Position numbers and translations under genes: made by a program
Source of the DNA: Chryseobacterium nakagawai
GTDB taxonomy: Bacteria > Bacteroidota > Bacteroidia > Flavobacteriales > Weeksellaceae
DNA: 64,000 bases
Assembly: GCF_900637665.1 (NCBI RefSeq)
Contig: NZ_LR134386.1
Coordinates: forward strand, 856,001 to 920,000
Direction of reading: 5' to 3'
The notes under the pieces: generated by a model
Told to the model about the DNA's origin: nothing
Databases searched by the model: none
What the model saw: only the letters and a program-made list of their open reading frames with translations
In this document: piece by piece, positions 15,362-23,578 of the stretch
Numbering within the stretch: the first letter of the stretch is position 1
Layout of the letters: each line of letters begins with the position of its first letter

Positions 15362-17317
15362 ATGAGAAAAAGTTTATTTGCTATAGGTCTTTTAGCAATC
15401 AGTTATTCTGTTCAGGCGCAGATATTATGTCATGTTGACACTGGTGCTAATATGTATGTGAGCGAAGGCACCCTAGTATATAGTGGTGGAGGTGTACAGA
15501 CAAAAGACAATGGTGTTTTGGATGTACACGGAAATGTAATGGTCGTAGGATCAGGTACAGACACTTTTAAAACGATTACCACCAGCGGTTCAGATAAAAC
15601 TGACGGTGGAAATATCATTTTAAGAATGAATACACCTGCTACGTATGCGACTTCTACGTATGGTCAGTTGTACATCGATGGATTATCCCAGTCCAATATT
15701 ACTGGTATTGTAAGTAAGGAATATAGAACAACCAGTCATGGTGGTTCTACAAACCCTAGTTATTATCAGCAGGTTGCTTTGCCTTTCTCTGGCAAAGTAC
15801 TAAGTACATTATCTACAGAAATTGGTAAAACTTTTGATACAGGAAGATACAGCAACCCTGTCCTTAAATGGGATAATACGAATGCTGTAGCCAATAATTT
15901 CACCAGTTTGTCAACTGCAACAAGTGATCCTTCCGGATACTACATGTTGAAGGTTACCAATCAGGATTGGAATGCAAGTGCTCCTACAACAGGTAATGTA
16001 TTCACGATTAACGGAAAACCCTATGCTCCTCTTGCCGGTGCTGTTACACTTCAAAATGCAGCAGCTAATGTAACTTTTGGTGCAGGGGGGAATAATAACA
16101 ACGCTTACAACGAGAAATATAATACTTATCTGGATGACAGTTTTGAGTGGACAACTTCTGCATGGCAGGGAACGTTTGGTAAAAACTGGTATCAATTCGG
16201 GAATCCGTTCCTAACGAATATTGATTTATCCAAAATAGGCTACACTGAAGGACCTAACGGAGATGGAAATGCAGTGAAGAATATCTGGGGTGTTGAATAT
16301 AATCCAGGTACAGTAAACACACTGCCAAATGGTTCTACATATGCAACCAATAATAAGGTGGTAACTTTCATGGCTACTGGTGATGGTGTTGCTCCTGCTG
16401 TTGGAGATGTTGACTTGGTAGTAATTAAGCCTATGCAGTCGTTCAAAATAAAGTTAAGAGATAATTCTCTTCAGACTTTAAACTTTAATACCTTAAGAAG
16501 GTTTAATGGAACTGCAAGAGCAGCCGGAACTCCATATGATGTATCTGCTGCTAAAAATGTAAATAGTATTAATAGTTCTGTAAAGCAGCTTGGTGTTATT
16601 GGCCTTGATGCTAATAAAAATGAAATTTCAAGAACCTATTATGTAGTTTCTAATTCATCAGTTACAGGACACCAAAATTCTATTGCAACCACAGTACAGG
16701 CTTCTGCTGGTAAGAATATTATTGGGACTTTTGAAGAAAACGTTAATGGAGGTTATGACAATAACAATCTTGGCTATTGGTTATACATTAACGAAGCCAA
16801 TGAAAACGATTTCAAAGGTAAGAATGTTAAATTGGTAAACTATTATCAGGATAAAGTTCAATTCTATAAATTTGAAGTAAGAGAAAACGCAGAATTAATT
16901 CCTGCTGGATCTCATCAATTATCTTCAGGTATAGGATTTTACTATAAAGCTGAAAATGGAAATGTAATACCTGCTAAACAGGGAGATATTATTCCTGTAA
17001 CAAACGAAGAAGCTAACCTATATTACGGAGAACCTGCTAAGGGTACTCTAGCTGTTAAAGAGAAGAATACATCACCGTCAAGAACATTGGTGGTTTATGA
17101 TCCTTCAATTACAAATTATATTGTAAGATTTGATCCAAATTGGAAGAAAGCTGATATTGAAGTTTATGATATGAGCGGTAAACTAGTTATTTCTAAGAAA
17201 GCTGTTGATACTTCTAGAGATTTTGTAATAGAACTTAATAACTCTATTAAAAACTCTTATGTTGTAAAAATTGTCTCAGATAAGGGAGAAACTGTTAACA
17301 CAAAAATCTTAAAATAA
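15362..17317 (+). CDS. Large secreted protein with T9SS sorting domain
   Basis: A 651-residue exported protein. Signal peptide MRKSLFAIGLLAISYSVQAQ. The rest is Ser/Thr/Asn/Gly-rich and beta-type, with the segments WYQFGNPFLTNIDLSKIGY and MQSFKIKLRD that I associate with large flavobacterial surface proteins. The last 90 residues form a divergent T9SS sorting domain (VRFDPNWKKADIEVYDMSGKLVISK, ending VVKIVSDKGETVNTKILK). It lacks the usual YPNP at the start. No catalytic motif. Likely a surface or matrix protein. Followed after 5 nt by a small PID-CTERM-like protein gene, so the two are in one transcript. Confidence 0.8.
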   Translation: MRKSLFAIGLLAISYSVQAQILCHVDTGANMYVSEGTLVYSGGGVQTKDNGVLDVHGNVMVVGSGTDTFKTITTSGSDKTDGGNIILRMNTPATYATSTYGQLYIDGLSQSNITGIVSKEYRTTSHGGSTNPSYYQQVALPFSGKVLSTLSTEIGKTFDTGRYSNPVLKWDNTNAVANNFTSLSTATSDPSGYYMLKVTNQDWNASAPTTGNVFTINGKPYAPLAGAVTLQNAAANVTFGAGGNNNNAYNEKYNTYLDDSFEWTTSAWQGTFGKNWYQFGNPFLTNIDLSKIGYTEGPNGDGNAVKNIWGVEYNPGTVNTLPNGSTYATNNKVVTFMATGDGVAPAVGDVDLVVIKPMQSFKIKLRDNSLQTLNFNTLRRFNGTARAAGTPYDVSAAKNVNSINSSVKQLGVIGLDANKNEISRTYYVVSNSSVTGHQNSIATTVQASAGKNIIGTFEENVNGGYDNNNLGYWLYINEANENDFKGKNVKLVNYYQDKVQFYKFEVRENAELIPAGSHQLSSGIGFYYKAENGNVIPAKQGDIIPVTNEEANLYYGEPAKGTLAVKEKNTSPSRTLVVYDPSITNYIVRFDPNWKKADIEVYDMSGKLVISKKAVDTSRDFVIELNNSIKNSYVVKIVSDKGETVNTKILK

Positions 17318-17322
17318 ATAAT

Positions 17323-17535
17323 ATGAAAACTATTAATAAGCTAGTATCCGCATTTTTTCTTTTTGCATTAGCATTAGTGCAAGCTGCTCCGCCAATTCCT
17401 GGAGGAGGAGGAGGTGGTGGTAATGGTACAGGTGCTCCATCTTCACCCATAGATATGTATGTTTATGTACTGGGTATTGTAGCAGTCGCTCTGATTGTTT
17501 ACTTTACAAAAAAGTACAAGAACGTTAAAGCATAA
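17323..17535 (+). CDS. Small PID-CTERM-like membrane-anchored protein
   Basis: A 70-residue protein. A signal peptide (MKTINKLVSAFFLFALALVQAA) is followed by a glycine/proline-rich stretch (PPIPGGGGGGG), then PIDMYVYVLGIVAVALIVYFTKKYKNVKA: a PID tripeptide, one membrane segment and a basic end. That is the layout of PID-CTERM sorting tails in Bacteroidota, here almost without any mature domain. It begins 5 nt after the T9SS cargo gene. A strong terminator follows. Function unknown. Confidence 0.75.
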   Translation: MKTINKLVSAFFLFALALVQAAPPIPGGGGGGGNGTGAPSSPIDMYVYVLGIVAVALIVYFTKKYKNVKA

Positions 17536-17555
17536 AATTTTATTAAAATAATATT

Positions 17556-17588
17556 AAACTCTCTGATTAATCAGAGAGTTTTTTTTAT
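17556..17588 (+). terminator. Terminator
   Basis: A perfect inverted repeat (AACTCTCTGA and its complement around TTAA, 17557-17580) is followed by eight or more T. Confidence 0.9.
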
Positions 17589-17597
17589 TTTTACTCT

Positions 17598-18890
17598 ATG
17601 AAAAAGATTTATACACTATCTGCGGTTTTAGCTGCATTTGCATTGCAGGCTCAGTTTACAGTTACAGTTCAGACACCAGCAGATTTTAAAGATCAGGATG
17701 CTATTCTATATACATTAAACGGTTCAAAAGATATCATTGTTACCAAAGAACAAAGCAAGAACAATACATGGACGTTTAAATATCCAAATAATTATATGGG
17801 GATGATGAAGATTTATTTCCCCACAACCAATAATACCGTAAGTTTCATTTCTGAAAACAAGAATGTAAATATCAAACTGGATATTCAGAATAATAAAGTG
17901 AAGGATGTTACTTATCTGGACGAAGCTAATGAGCTAATGAGCAAGCAACAGGAAGGCTCTCAAAAGAAAGAGCTTATTCTTCCTGCTTTAACTCAGATTA
18001 AAGAATATTATAAAGATAACACGGATTTTGGAAAAGCGCTGAAAACAGAGATTGACAGGCTTGCAGGTACATCCTCTTCCATAGATGCTGCTAAACATCC
18101 GTTTATAACGTATTACAATACCAATTATAGTAAGTTCCTTGGAAATTCGACAGAAGGTAATAAAAAGGTTGATCAGGAAGAAATTATCAACTTCCTTGAT
18201 AAGTCTAACGATATGCTTGAAAGCTCATCGCTATTAAGACCGGTATTAGTATCTTATTTGAACTCCGGAGGGAATACTAATGTTGCAGGCTCAGTAGATA
18301 AACTTTTAGACCGTTTAAAGGTAGAAACTCCAAGAGGACAGACTGTATTATCCGAACTTATCGATATTTTTGATGTTTATCAGATGGATGAGTTTAAGAA
18401 TAAATATCTTGGTTTAGCTAAAAACCTTAAGTGTACTATTAATGATAGGCTGGCTTCTACGTTAAAATCCAATGCAAATGTAGAAATGGGAGCTGTATTT
18501 CCTAATTATAAATTTCAATCCGCAACAAATACTACTGCAAAATCAATTCACGATGTGAAGGCTGATAAGAAGGTTATTGTGTTCTGGTCATCTACTTGTT
18601 CACATTGTGAAACCGAACTTCCAAAGTTGTTGGAAAAGTATAATGATTTAAAAGCGAAAAATATTCAGGTTATTGCCCTGTCTTTAGATGTAGATAAAAA
18701 TTCTTATTCTAAAAAGATTGCTGCATTTCCATGGGTCAATGACTCAGAATTGAGAGGATGGAACAGTAGTTACGTAGATATGTATAATGTTCATGCAACT
18801 CCGACATATTTTATTTTAGATGCTAACAACAAGATAATCAATAAACCAGAACATGTTGGGAACGTTTTAGAATATTTTATGCTAAAATAA
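17598..18890 (+). CDS. Exported TlpA-like thioredoxin-fold protein
   Basis: A 430-residue exported protein. Signal peptide MKKIYTLSAVLAAFALQAQ. Residues about 20-290 form an N-terminal region resembling the DUF4369/TlpA-associated part of Bacteroidota thiol-disulfide proteins. Residues about 295-430 form a thioredoxin-like domain: FWSSTCSHCE (active-site CSHC), VIALSLDVDKNSY, and the cis-Pro segment HATPTYFILD. Probably a periplasmic or outer-membrane thiol-disulfide reductase. Its partner is unknown. It ends 44 nt before tRNA-Met and the tRNA promoter begins just after its stop codon. Confidence 0.87.
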   Translation: MKKIYTLSAVLAAFALQAQFTVTVQTPADFKDQDAILYTLNGSKDIIVTKEQSKNNTWTFKYPNNYMGMMKIYFPTTNNTVSFISENKNVNIKLDIQNNKVKDVTYLDEANELMSKQQEGSQKKELILPALTQIKEYYKDNTDFGKALKTEIDRLAGTSSSIDAAKHPFITYYNTNYSKFLGNSTEGNKKVDQEEIINFLDKSNDMLESSSLLRPVLVSYLNSGGNTNVAGSVDKLLDRLKVETPRGQTVLSELIDIFDVYQMDEFKNKYLGLAKNLKCTINDRLASTLKSNANVEMGAVFPNYKFQSATNTTAKSIHDVKADKKVIVFWSSTCSHCETELPKLLEKYNDLKAKNIQVIALSLDVDKNSYSKKIAAFPWVNDSELRGWNSSYVDMYNVHATPTYFILDANNKIINKPEHVGNVLEYFMLK

Positions 18891-18891
18891 T

Positions 18892-18922
18892 TTTGGAGGT
18901 AAAGAATATTTTTCTATATTTG
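18892..18922 (+). promoter_or_regulatory. Promoter of tRNA-Met
   Basis: TTTG (18892-18895), 19 nt, TATATTTG (18915-18922): a perfect match to the Bacteroidota consensus, 12 nt before the tRNA. Confidence 0.8.
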
Positions 18923-18934
18923 CACCACCAAAAC

Positions 18935-19008
18935 GGCGAGGTAGCTCAGTTGGTTAGAGCGCAGGATTCATAACCCTGAGGTCACGGGTTCAATTCCCGT
19001 CTTCGCTA
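18935..19008 (+). tRNA. tRNA-Met (CAT)
   Basis: A 74-nt cloverleaf. Acceptor GGCGAGG pairs with CTTCGCT with G-U at pairs 1-72 and 6-67. D arm GCTC...GAGC, T arm ACGGG/CCCGT with TTCAATT loop. The anticodon loop TTCATAA gives CAT. The lowest anticodon-stem pair is A31 opposite C39, not a Watson-Crick pair. There is no GGG/CCC anticodon stem, so it is not an obvious initiator. Elongator Met is most likely. tRNA-Ile with a modified CAT cannot be excluded. No encoded CCA. Confidence 0.93.
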
Positions 19009-19010
19009 CA

Positions 19011-19047
19011 AAAACCGCAATCATTCATTAATGGTTGCGGTTTTCAT
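19011..19047 (+). terminator. Terminator after tRNA-Met
   Basis: AAAACCGCAATCATT pairs with AATGGTTGCGGTTTT around a CATT loop, followed by a T-rich run. Confidence 0.85.
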
Positions 19048-19373
19048 TTTTATACAATACACTTTATTTTCCAGAATAGTTTTTTGCATTACAGTAATTC
19101 TTTCCTGTTTAGAGGATATAAACGGTTATTTTAATTGTTGGAAAATAAATTATATAAATCAACCCTGGATTATAGATGTAAGCTTGAGAAAAAGAATAGA
19201 GCTGATTTTATTTTCATTCCTGAAGTATAGAATGTTTTTAGTTTTTTTTGGATACAGTAAGCTTTATGTGAAATCATGATGATCGCTCTAAACCGTTATT
19301 ATTGCTGTATTTTCTTGTTATCGCCTTTTGATAAGGTTATCTACCATGATTTAATTTATAAACCAGAAATGGG
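19048..19373. other. Intergenic, no gene seen
   Basis: About 325 nt without a convincing gene. A frame at 19031-19279 begins inside the tRNA terminator and has no protein-like features beyond hydrophobic AT-rich codons. Confidence 0.6.
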
Positions 19374-19408
19374 CATAAAAAAGCCGTTTCTATAATTTGA
19401 GAAACGGC
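19374..19408 (-). terminator. Terminator of the long minus-strand peptide operon
   Basis: GCCGTTTCT (19383-19391) pairs with AGAAACGGC (19400-19408). On the minus strand the hairpin runs into TTTTTTATG. It lies 25 nt past the end of the HlyD-type gene. Confidence 0.85.
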
Positions 19409-19433
19409 ATGTTGTATTGTTATAAACCTTTTA

Positions 19434-20732
19434 TCAGGCCTGATATCCTAGTAGCTTTCTGATCTGATAGAAGAATCTTTCGATAAGTCTCAGATCTTCA
19501 GTTACAATTTCTGCACTTCCTCTAAGTTCTTTATCAAATTTCAGATTTTTATTATAGCTTGTTTTTAATCCTTTTGGTAAAACAACATCTACATAGTAAT
19601 TCCCTTTATCGTCAGGAATAAGAGATATATTCTGAACTTTCCCTTCTACAATTCCATATTCCTGGAAACGGTAGTTATCCAGTTTGATTAGTACTTTTTC
19701 CCCCGGATGGATCTTTCCGGAGTTTGCAGTAGGAACAGACATTCTGCCAACTAATTTCTCTTTGTTTTCAGGAAGGATAGAAACAATAGCTTCTCCAGCT
19801 TTTACGAACTGATTTTCGCCGAAAAACTGCTGGAAACTAGCAACACCATCCGTAGATGAAACAACAAGGTAATTTTGTTCCCATAGTTTTAATGCTTTTC
19901 TTAATTGTTCAAAAAGCTGTAGGGTTTGTGAAGAATAAGTAATTTTATCTTTTTCTGTATTAATTACTGTTCCGCTTTTGGTTTTATTGAGATTGGAAAT
20001 CCCCTCTTCAGCCTGTGAAATAGAAATATTGATATTTTCAAGGTTCTGTTGCGCCTGAAGATATTTGATCTTTTCGCTCTCAAGCTCCATAGCAGAAATT
20101 ACTCCCTGATTGAATAATTCCTGAGACCGTTGAAAATTCTTTCTGGTAAGGTCGTATTTGGCAGATTCCAGGTTTTTCTGCTGTTTTAAAGTGGAAATCC
20201 TTGCTCTAGATTCGGAAAGGCTTAGATTGGTGGCCAAATTTTCCGGAGCATAAGGCTGTAATCTTGTAAAAAGTTCCTCATCCTGAAAAGCTTTTGCAAA
20301 ACTGTTGTATTCTCCCTGCAATTCGCCTAGTTTAAATCTTGAGGTCTGAGCGATAGGAAAGGAGCTAAGCTGATTAGGAGAGGTAGAGTCTATCAGTTTT
20401 TTTAATGCGATTACATCTTTATAATTGGCAGCTGACAGCATCACCATCAGTACGTCATTTTTCTTTACTTCCTGATGGTCTTTAATGAATATTTTCTCAA
20501 TCTTTGAGTTGATTCTTGCTTCTAATTTTTCCGGCGGATTTTGAGAAGTTACTATAATAGGCGCCGGTACAAATTCCGGATATTTTATAATGTAACTCAT
20601 TACAAAAATGAGTAGAATAATAATGAATATAAGTGTATTTCCCCAGCGAATCATCCAATTAGGAGGCTGGGTAAGGATATCCTGTACACTTTCTGAACGG
20701 AGTTCAATATTGTCTAAAACGTCTTCTTTCAT
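19434..20732 (-). CDS. HlyD-family adaptor protein of a peptide exporter
   Basis: A 432-residue periplasmic adaptor anchored in the inner membrane that joins an ABC exporter to an outer-membrane exit. A short cytoplasmic N-terminus, one membrane segment at about 29-50 (NTLIFIIILLIFVMSYIIKY), a barrel/lipoyl half (APIIVTSQNPPEKLEARINSKIEKI), a long coiled-coil hairpin (about 150-280, Gln/Leu/Glu-rich), then the second barrel half with VSSTDGVASFQQFFGENQFVKAGEAIVSILPE and GEKVLIKLDNYRFQEYGIVEGKV. Last gene of the operon, 46 nt after a GG-leader peptide gene and 312 nt after the C39 ABC exporter, its likely partner. No TolC-type gene is in the window. Confidence 0.92.
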   Translation of the reverse strand: MKEDVLDNIELRSESVQDILTQPPNWMIRWGNTLIFIIILLIFVMSYIIKYPEFVPAPIIVTSQNPPEKLEARINSKIEKIFIKDHQEVKKNDVLMVMLSAANYKDVIALKKLIDSTSPNQLSSFPIAQTSRFKLGELQGEYNSFAKAFQDEELFTRLQPYAPENLATNLSLSESRARISTLKQQKNLESAKYDLTRKNFQRSQELFNQGVISAMELESEKIKYLQAQQNLENINISISQAEEGISNLNKTKSGTVINTEKDKITYSSQTLQLFEQLRKALKLWEQNYLVVSSTDGVASFQQFFGENQFVKAGEAIVSILPENKEKLVGRMSVPTANSGKIHPGEKVLIKLDNYRFQEYGIVEGKVQNISLIPDDKGNYYVDVVLPKGLKTSYNKNLKFDKELRGSAEIVTEDLRLIERFFYQIRKLLGYQA

Positions 20733-20778
20733 TGTTTTTGAGGTAAAATTTCCCCCAATATTTCAGGGGGAATATAAT

Positions 20779-20973
20779 TTAAATACGTGGGCAAGTCCCG
20801 TCATACCATGATGGTGGTGAAGTGTCTGCGTCTGGTGGACATGCAATATGATGCATACGACATGGCATCCAGCTACCCAGGCACCATGATCCGCAACAGT
20901 TGTCGTCCGGAATTATTACACCTCCACTGACAAAAACTAAATCTTTTCTTGAAAGTTTTTTTAGATTTTTCAT
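20779..20973 (-). CDS. GG-leader bacteriocin-like peptide with six cysteines
   Basis: A 64-residue precursor. Leader MKNLKKLSRKDLVFVSGG (18 residues) ends in Gly-Gly, the cut site of C39 peptidases. The 46-residue core has six Cys (NCCG, SWCLG, MPCR, IACPP, GTCPRI), three Trp and several Pro and is a good candidate for disulfide folding. The first ten leader residues are the same as in the peptide at 23320-23484 apart from one codon region, and the DNA upstream shares a leader motif. It sits between the C39 ABC exporter and the HlyD adaptor genes. Function unknown. Bacteriocin or signal peptide are the usual guesses. Confidence 0.85.
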   Translation of the reverse strand: MKNLKKLSRKDLVFVSGGVIIPDDNCCGSWCLGSWMPCRMHHIACPPDADTSPPSWYDGTCPRI

Positions 20974-20996
20974 AATTAATAGATGTTTTATAATTT

Positions 20997-21024
20997 CCTA
21001 CTCTATAAGCTTTTCGGATTCCGC
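20997..21024 (-). promoter_or_regulatory. Conserved leader motif, copy B
   Basis: Minus strand: GCGGAATCCGAAAAGC, 4 nt, AGAGTAGG, ending 23 nt before the GG-leader peptide start. It matches copies A (2577-2607) and C (23505-23534). Confidence 0.6.
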
Positions 21025-21044
21025 TATATATTGATTCTCTTTGG

Positions 21045-23237
21045 TTAATTTCCTAATTCAAGCTGATTTCTCACCAATCGGTAATATTCACCGCGCAGAT
21101 CTACCAATTCGGCATGGCTGCCTTCTTCTACAACTTTTCCTCTGTCCAGTACAATAATCTTATCGGCATGTTTTACAGTAGAAAGTCTATGGGCAATAAC
21201 GACTGCTGTTTTACCTTTAAAGAACTGTTCAAGGTTTTCCATAATGATCTTCTCATTATTGGCATCTAATGCAGAAGTTGCTTCATCAAATAAAATATAT
21301 TCAGGAGATTTATAAACGGCTCTTGCAATGAAAAGTCTTTGCTTTTGCCCACCACTTACTCCAACACCTTCATTTCCAATCTTTGTATTATAACTTAGTG
21401 GCAATCCTTCAACAAACTCTTTTATATTAGCTATTTCCACGGCACGCCTTAATTTCTTTTTATCAATGTGATCTTCACCAACAGCGATGTTATTGGCAAT
21501 TGTATCATTAAATACATATCCTTCCTGCATTACAACGCCGCAATGGTCCCTCCAGAACCGTGGGGAAATATTTTTCAGTGCTGTATTTCCAATTTTGATA
21601 TCTCCATTGTCTGGCTCATAAAACTTCATAAGGAGTTTCAATAAGGTCGTTTTTCCACTTCCGCTGGCTCCAACAATTGCAGTAGTTTTTTGATAGGGAA
21701 TCGTAAGGCTTAGGTTTTCAAAAACCGGCACGTCAGATCCGATGTATCTGAATGACATATCGGTGATCTCTATATCTCTTTGAGGAATTTCCATTGCATA
21801 CTGCTCATCTTTACTTTCCTCATCTTCTTTATCGTGAATTTCCCCTAGTCTTTCAAGGGAGATTTTAGCATCCTGAGTTTGTTTAATAAAATCAATAAGC
21901 TGAAGAAGCGGGCTGTTTAGCTGTCCAATGATATATTGTACAGAAAGCATCATCCCTAAAGTTAAGTTTCCACTCAATACTAATTTTGCGGAGAGGAAGC
22001 TTACCAAGATATCTTTCATCTGATTAATAAAATTTCCTCCTACAGATTGCCATTGCTCTAAAGACAATGATTTTATTCTGATTTTAAATAGTTTTACCTG
22101 AAGGAATTCCCAATCCCATCTTTTTTGCTTTTCAGCATTATGCATTTTGATTTCCTGCATTCCGTTGATAAGCTCAATAACTTTACTTTGTTCCTGAGAA
22201 ACTTGGGAAAATCTTTTATAATCAAGTTCTTTTCTCTTTTTCAGGAAGAAACTGATCCATCCGATATATGCTATTGCCCCTACAAGATAAACAATGAATA
22301 GTCTGTAATCATAAAGCAGAAGAACAATACTGAAAATAATCAGGTTGACTAGTGAAAACAGGGTATTTAATGAAGAACTGGTAAGGAGCTGTTCTATTCT
22401 ATGATGGTCATTGATCCTTTGCATGATATCTCCGGTCATTCTGGTATCAAAAAAGCTGATAGGAAGCTTCATTAATTTGATAAAGAAATCGGAAATAATC
22501 GAAATATTGATTCTCGCAGAAAGATGGAGAAGAATCCAGCTTCTGATGGTCTCAATACCCATTCTGCCAAAGAATAACATAATTTGTGCGAGCAGGACAA
22601 GATAAATAAAATTAATATCCTGATTTTGTATTCCAACGTCTACAATACTCTGGGTAAGAAATGGAAAAACCAGGGATAGTAAACTTCCTGCGAGAAGTCC
22701 TACGGCCAGTTGAAGAACAAGTGATTTGTATTTAAGAAGATATTTGGAAAGGAATGAAAAACTAGCTTTACTTTCTTCATTGTCAAATTCGGTTTGAAAG
22801 AATGCCGGTGTTGTTTCCAGAATAAGAGCTATTCCTTCCTCAGTGTTTTCGTTCGCATTTTCTCCGATCCATGATTTGATGAATTCCTCTTGATTGTAAG
22901 TAATCAATCCGTAGCTGGGATCAGAGATGTATATCTTATTATTTTTATCAACCTTATAAACAACGACAAAGTGATTTTTATTCCAGTGTACAACACATGG
23001 AAGTGGAACTTCTTCTACGAGGGTTTTAAAGTCGACCTGAACTCCTAATGAACGGAACCCAAGATTTTCTGCAGCATCACTCAATCCAAGAAGGCTGCTT
23101 CCTTCACGGGTAGTTTCAGAAAGGGCCCGGATTTGTTGCAGGGATATACTTTTACCGTAATATTTACTTACAATTCTAAGACATGTAGGTCCACAGTCTT
23201 TAGTGTCTGGTTGTTTATAAAAAGGAAATTTTTTCAA
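21045..23237 (-). CDS. C39-peptidase ABC exporter (PCAT-type)
   Basis: A 730-residue inner-membrane protein that cuts GG leaders and exports the core peptide with ATP. N-terminal C39 peptidase (about 1-135): catalytic Cys15 in DTKDCGPTCL, His in VVHWNKNHFVVVYK and Asp in YISDPSYG. Then six membrane segments (about 165-440), then the nucleotide-binding domain: Walker A GASGSGKTTLL, signature VSGGQKQRL, Walker B YILFDEATSALD and the H-loop HRLS. All catalytic residues are intact. It lies between two GG-leader peptide genes that are its obvious substrates, and next to HlyD and VKOR-thioredoxin genes. It could also export the modified peptide made by the upstream gws genes. Confidence 0.95.
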   Translation of the reverse strand: MKKFPFYKQPDTKDCGPTCLRIVSKYYGKSISLQQIRALSETTREGSSLLGLSDAAENLGFRSLGVQVDFKTLVEEVPLPCVVHWNKNHFVVVYKVDKNNKIYISDPSYGLITYNQEEFIKSWIGENANENTEEGIALILETTPAFFQTEFDNEESKASFSFLSKYLLKYKSLVLQLAVGLLAGSLLSLVFPFLTQSIVDVGIQNQDINFIYLVLLAQIMLFFGRMGIETIRSWILLHLSARINISIISDFFIKLMKLPISFFDTRMTGDIMQRINDHHRIEQLLTSSSLNTLFSLVNLIIFSIVLLLYDYRLFIVYLVGAIAYIGWISFFLKKRKELDYKRFSQVSQEQSKVIELINGMQEIKMHNAEKQKRWDWEFLQVKLFKIRIKSLSLEQWQSVGGNFINQMKDILVSFLSAKLVLSGNLTLGMMLSVQYIIGQLNSPLLQLIDFIKQTQDAKISLERLGEIHDKEDEESKDEQYAMEIPQRDIEITDMSFRYIGSDVPVFENLSLTIPYQKTTAIVGASGSGKTTLLKLLMKFYEPDNGDIKIGNTALKNISPRFWRDHCGVVMQEGYVFNDTIANNIAVGEDHIDKKKLRRAVEIANIKEFVEGLPLSYNTKIGNEGVGVSGGQKQRLFIARAVYKSPEYILFDEATSALDANNEKIIMENLEQFFKGKTAVVIAHRLSTVKHADKIIVLDRGKVVEEGSHAELVDLRGEYYRLVRNQLELGN

Positions 23238-23319
23238 AACTAATAATCATTATAAAATGTCGTCATATTCTGACGACATTTTTACTTTATTCAATATTAT
23301 AACTCAATGAAATGATGTA

Positions 23320-23484
23320 CTAGTAGTAGCACCATTTGTTACATGCATTTATAGCACCCTCTTTAGGTGGATTGATTTTGGATTCGCAATAGCTCGCTTC
23401 AGATTGAATTCTTGCACATTCCTGAGTAATACCACCTTTCAGAATTCTTAGGCCTTCTCTTGAAAGTTTTTTTAGATTTTTCAT
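23320..23484 (-). CDS. GG-leader bacteriocin-like peptide with four cysteines
   Basis: A 54-residue precursor. Leader MKNLKKLSREGLRILKGG (18 residues) ends in Gly-Gly. The 36-residue core ITQECARIQS...NACNKWCYY has four Cys, two near the end in CNKWC. The start at 23484 is fixed by the leader and by the same AT-rich start context as the peptide at 20973. It is 82 nt upstream of the C39 ABC exporter and 94 nt after the VKOR-thioredoxin gene. Probably cut, exported and disulfide-bonded by those neighbours. Biological activity unknown. Confidence 0.85.
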   Translation of the reverse strand: MKNLKKLSREGLRILKGGITQECARIQSEASYCESKINPPKEGAINACNKWCYY

Positions 23485-23504
23485 AATAAATAGTTTTTGG
23501 GTTA

Positions 23505-23534
23505 CCTACTCTTTTGTAGCTTTTCGGATATCGC
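23505..23534 (-). promoter_or_regulatory. Conserved leader motif, copy C
   Basis: Minus strand: GCGATATCCGAAAAGC, 6 nt, AGAGTAGG, ending 20 nt before the GG-leader peptide start. Two mismatches to copy B in the first 16 bases. Confidence 0.6.
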
Positions 23535-23578
23535 TTTTGTTTTTCCTAAGATAGTGAATTTTGAATCACTGGCTATGA

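Noticed and set aside
18935..19008. Initiator tRNA-Met
   Set aside because: The GGG/CCC anticodon stem of initiators is absent, so the elongator reading is preferred.
19031..19279. Open frame of 82 codons after tRNA-Met
   Set aside because: It begins inside the tRNA terminator hairpin, has no family features and looks like AT-rich chance coding.
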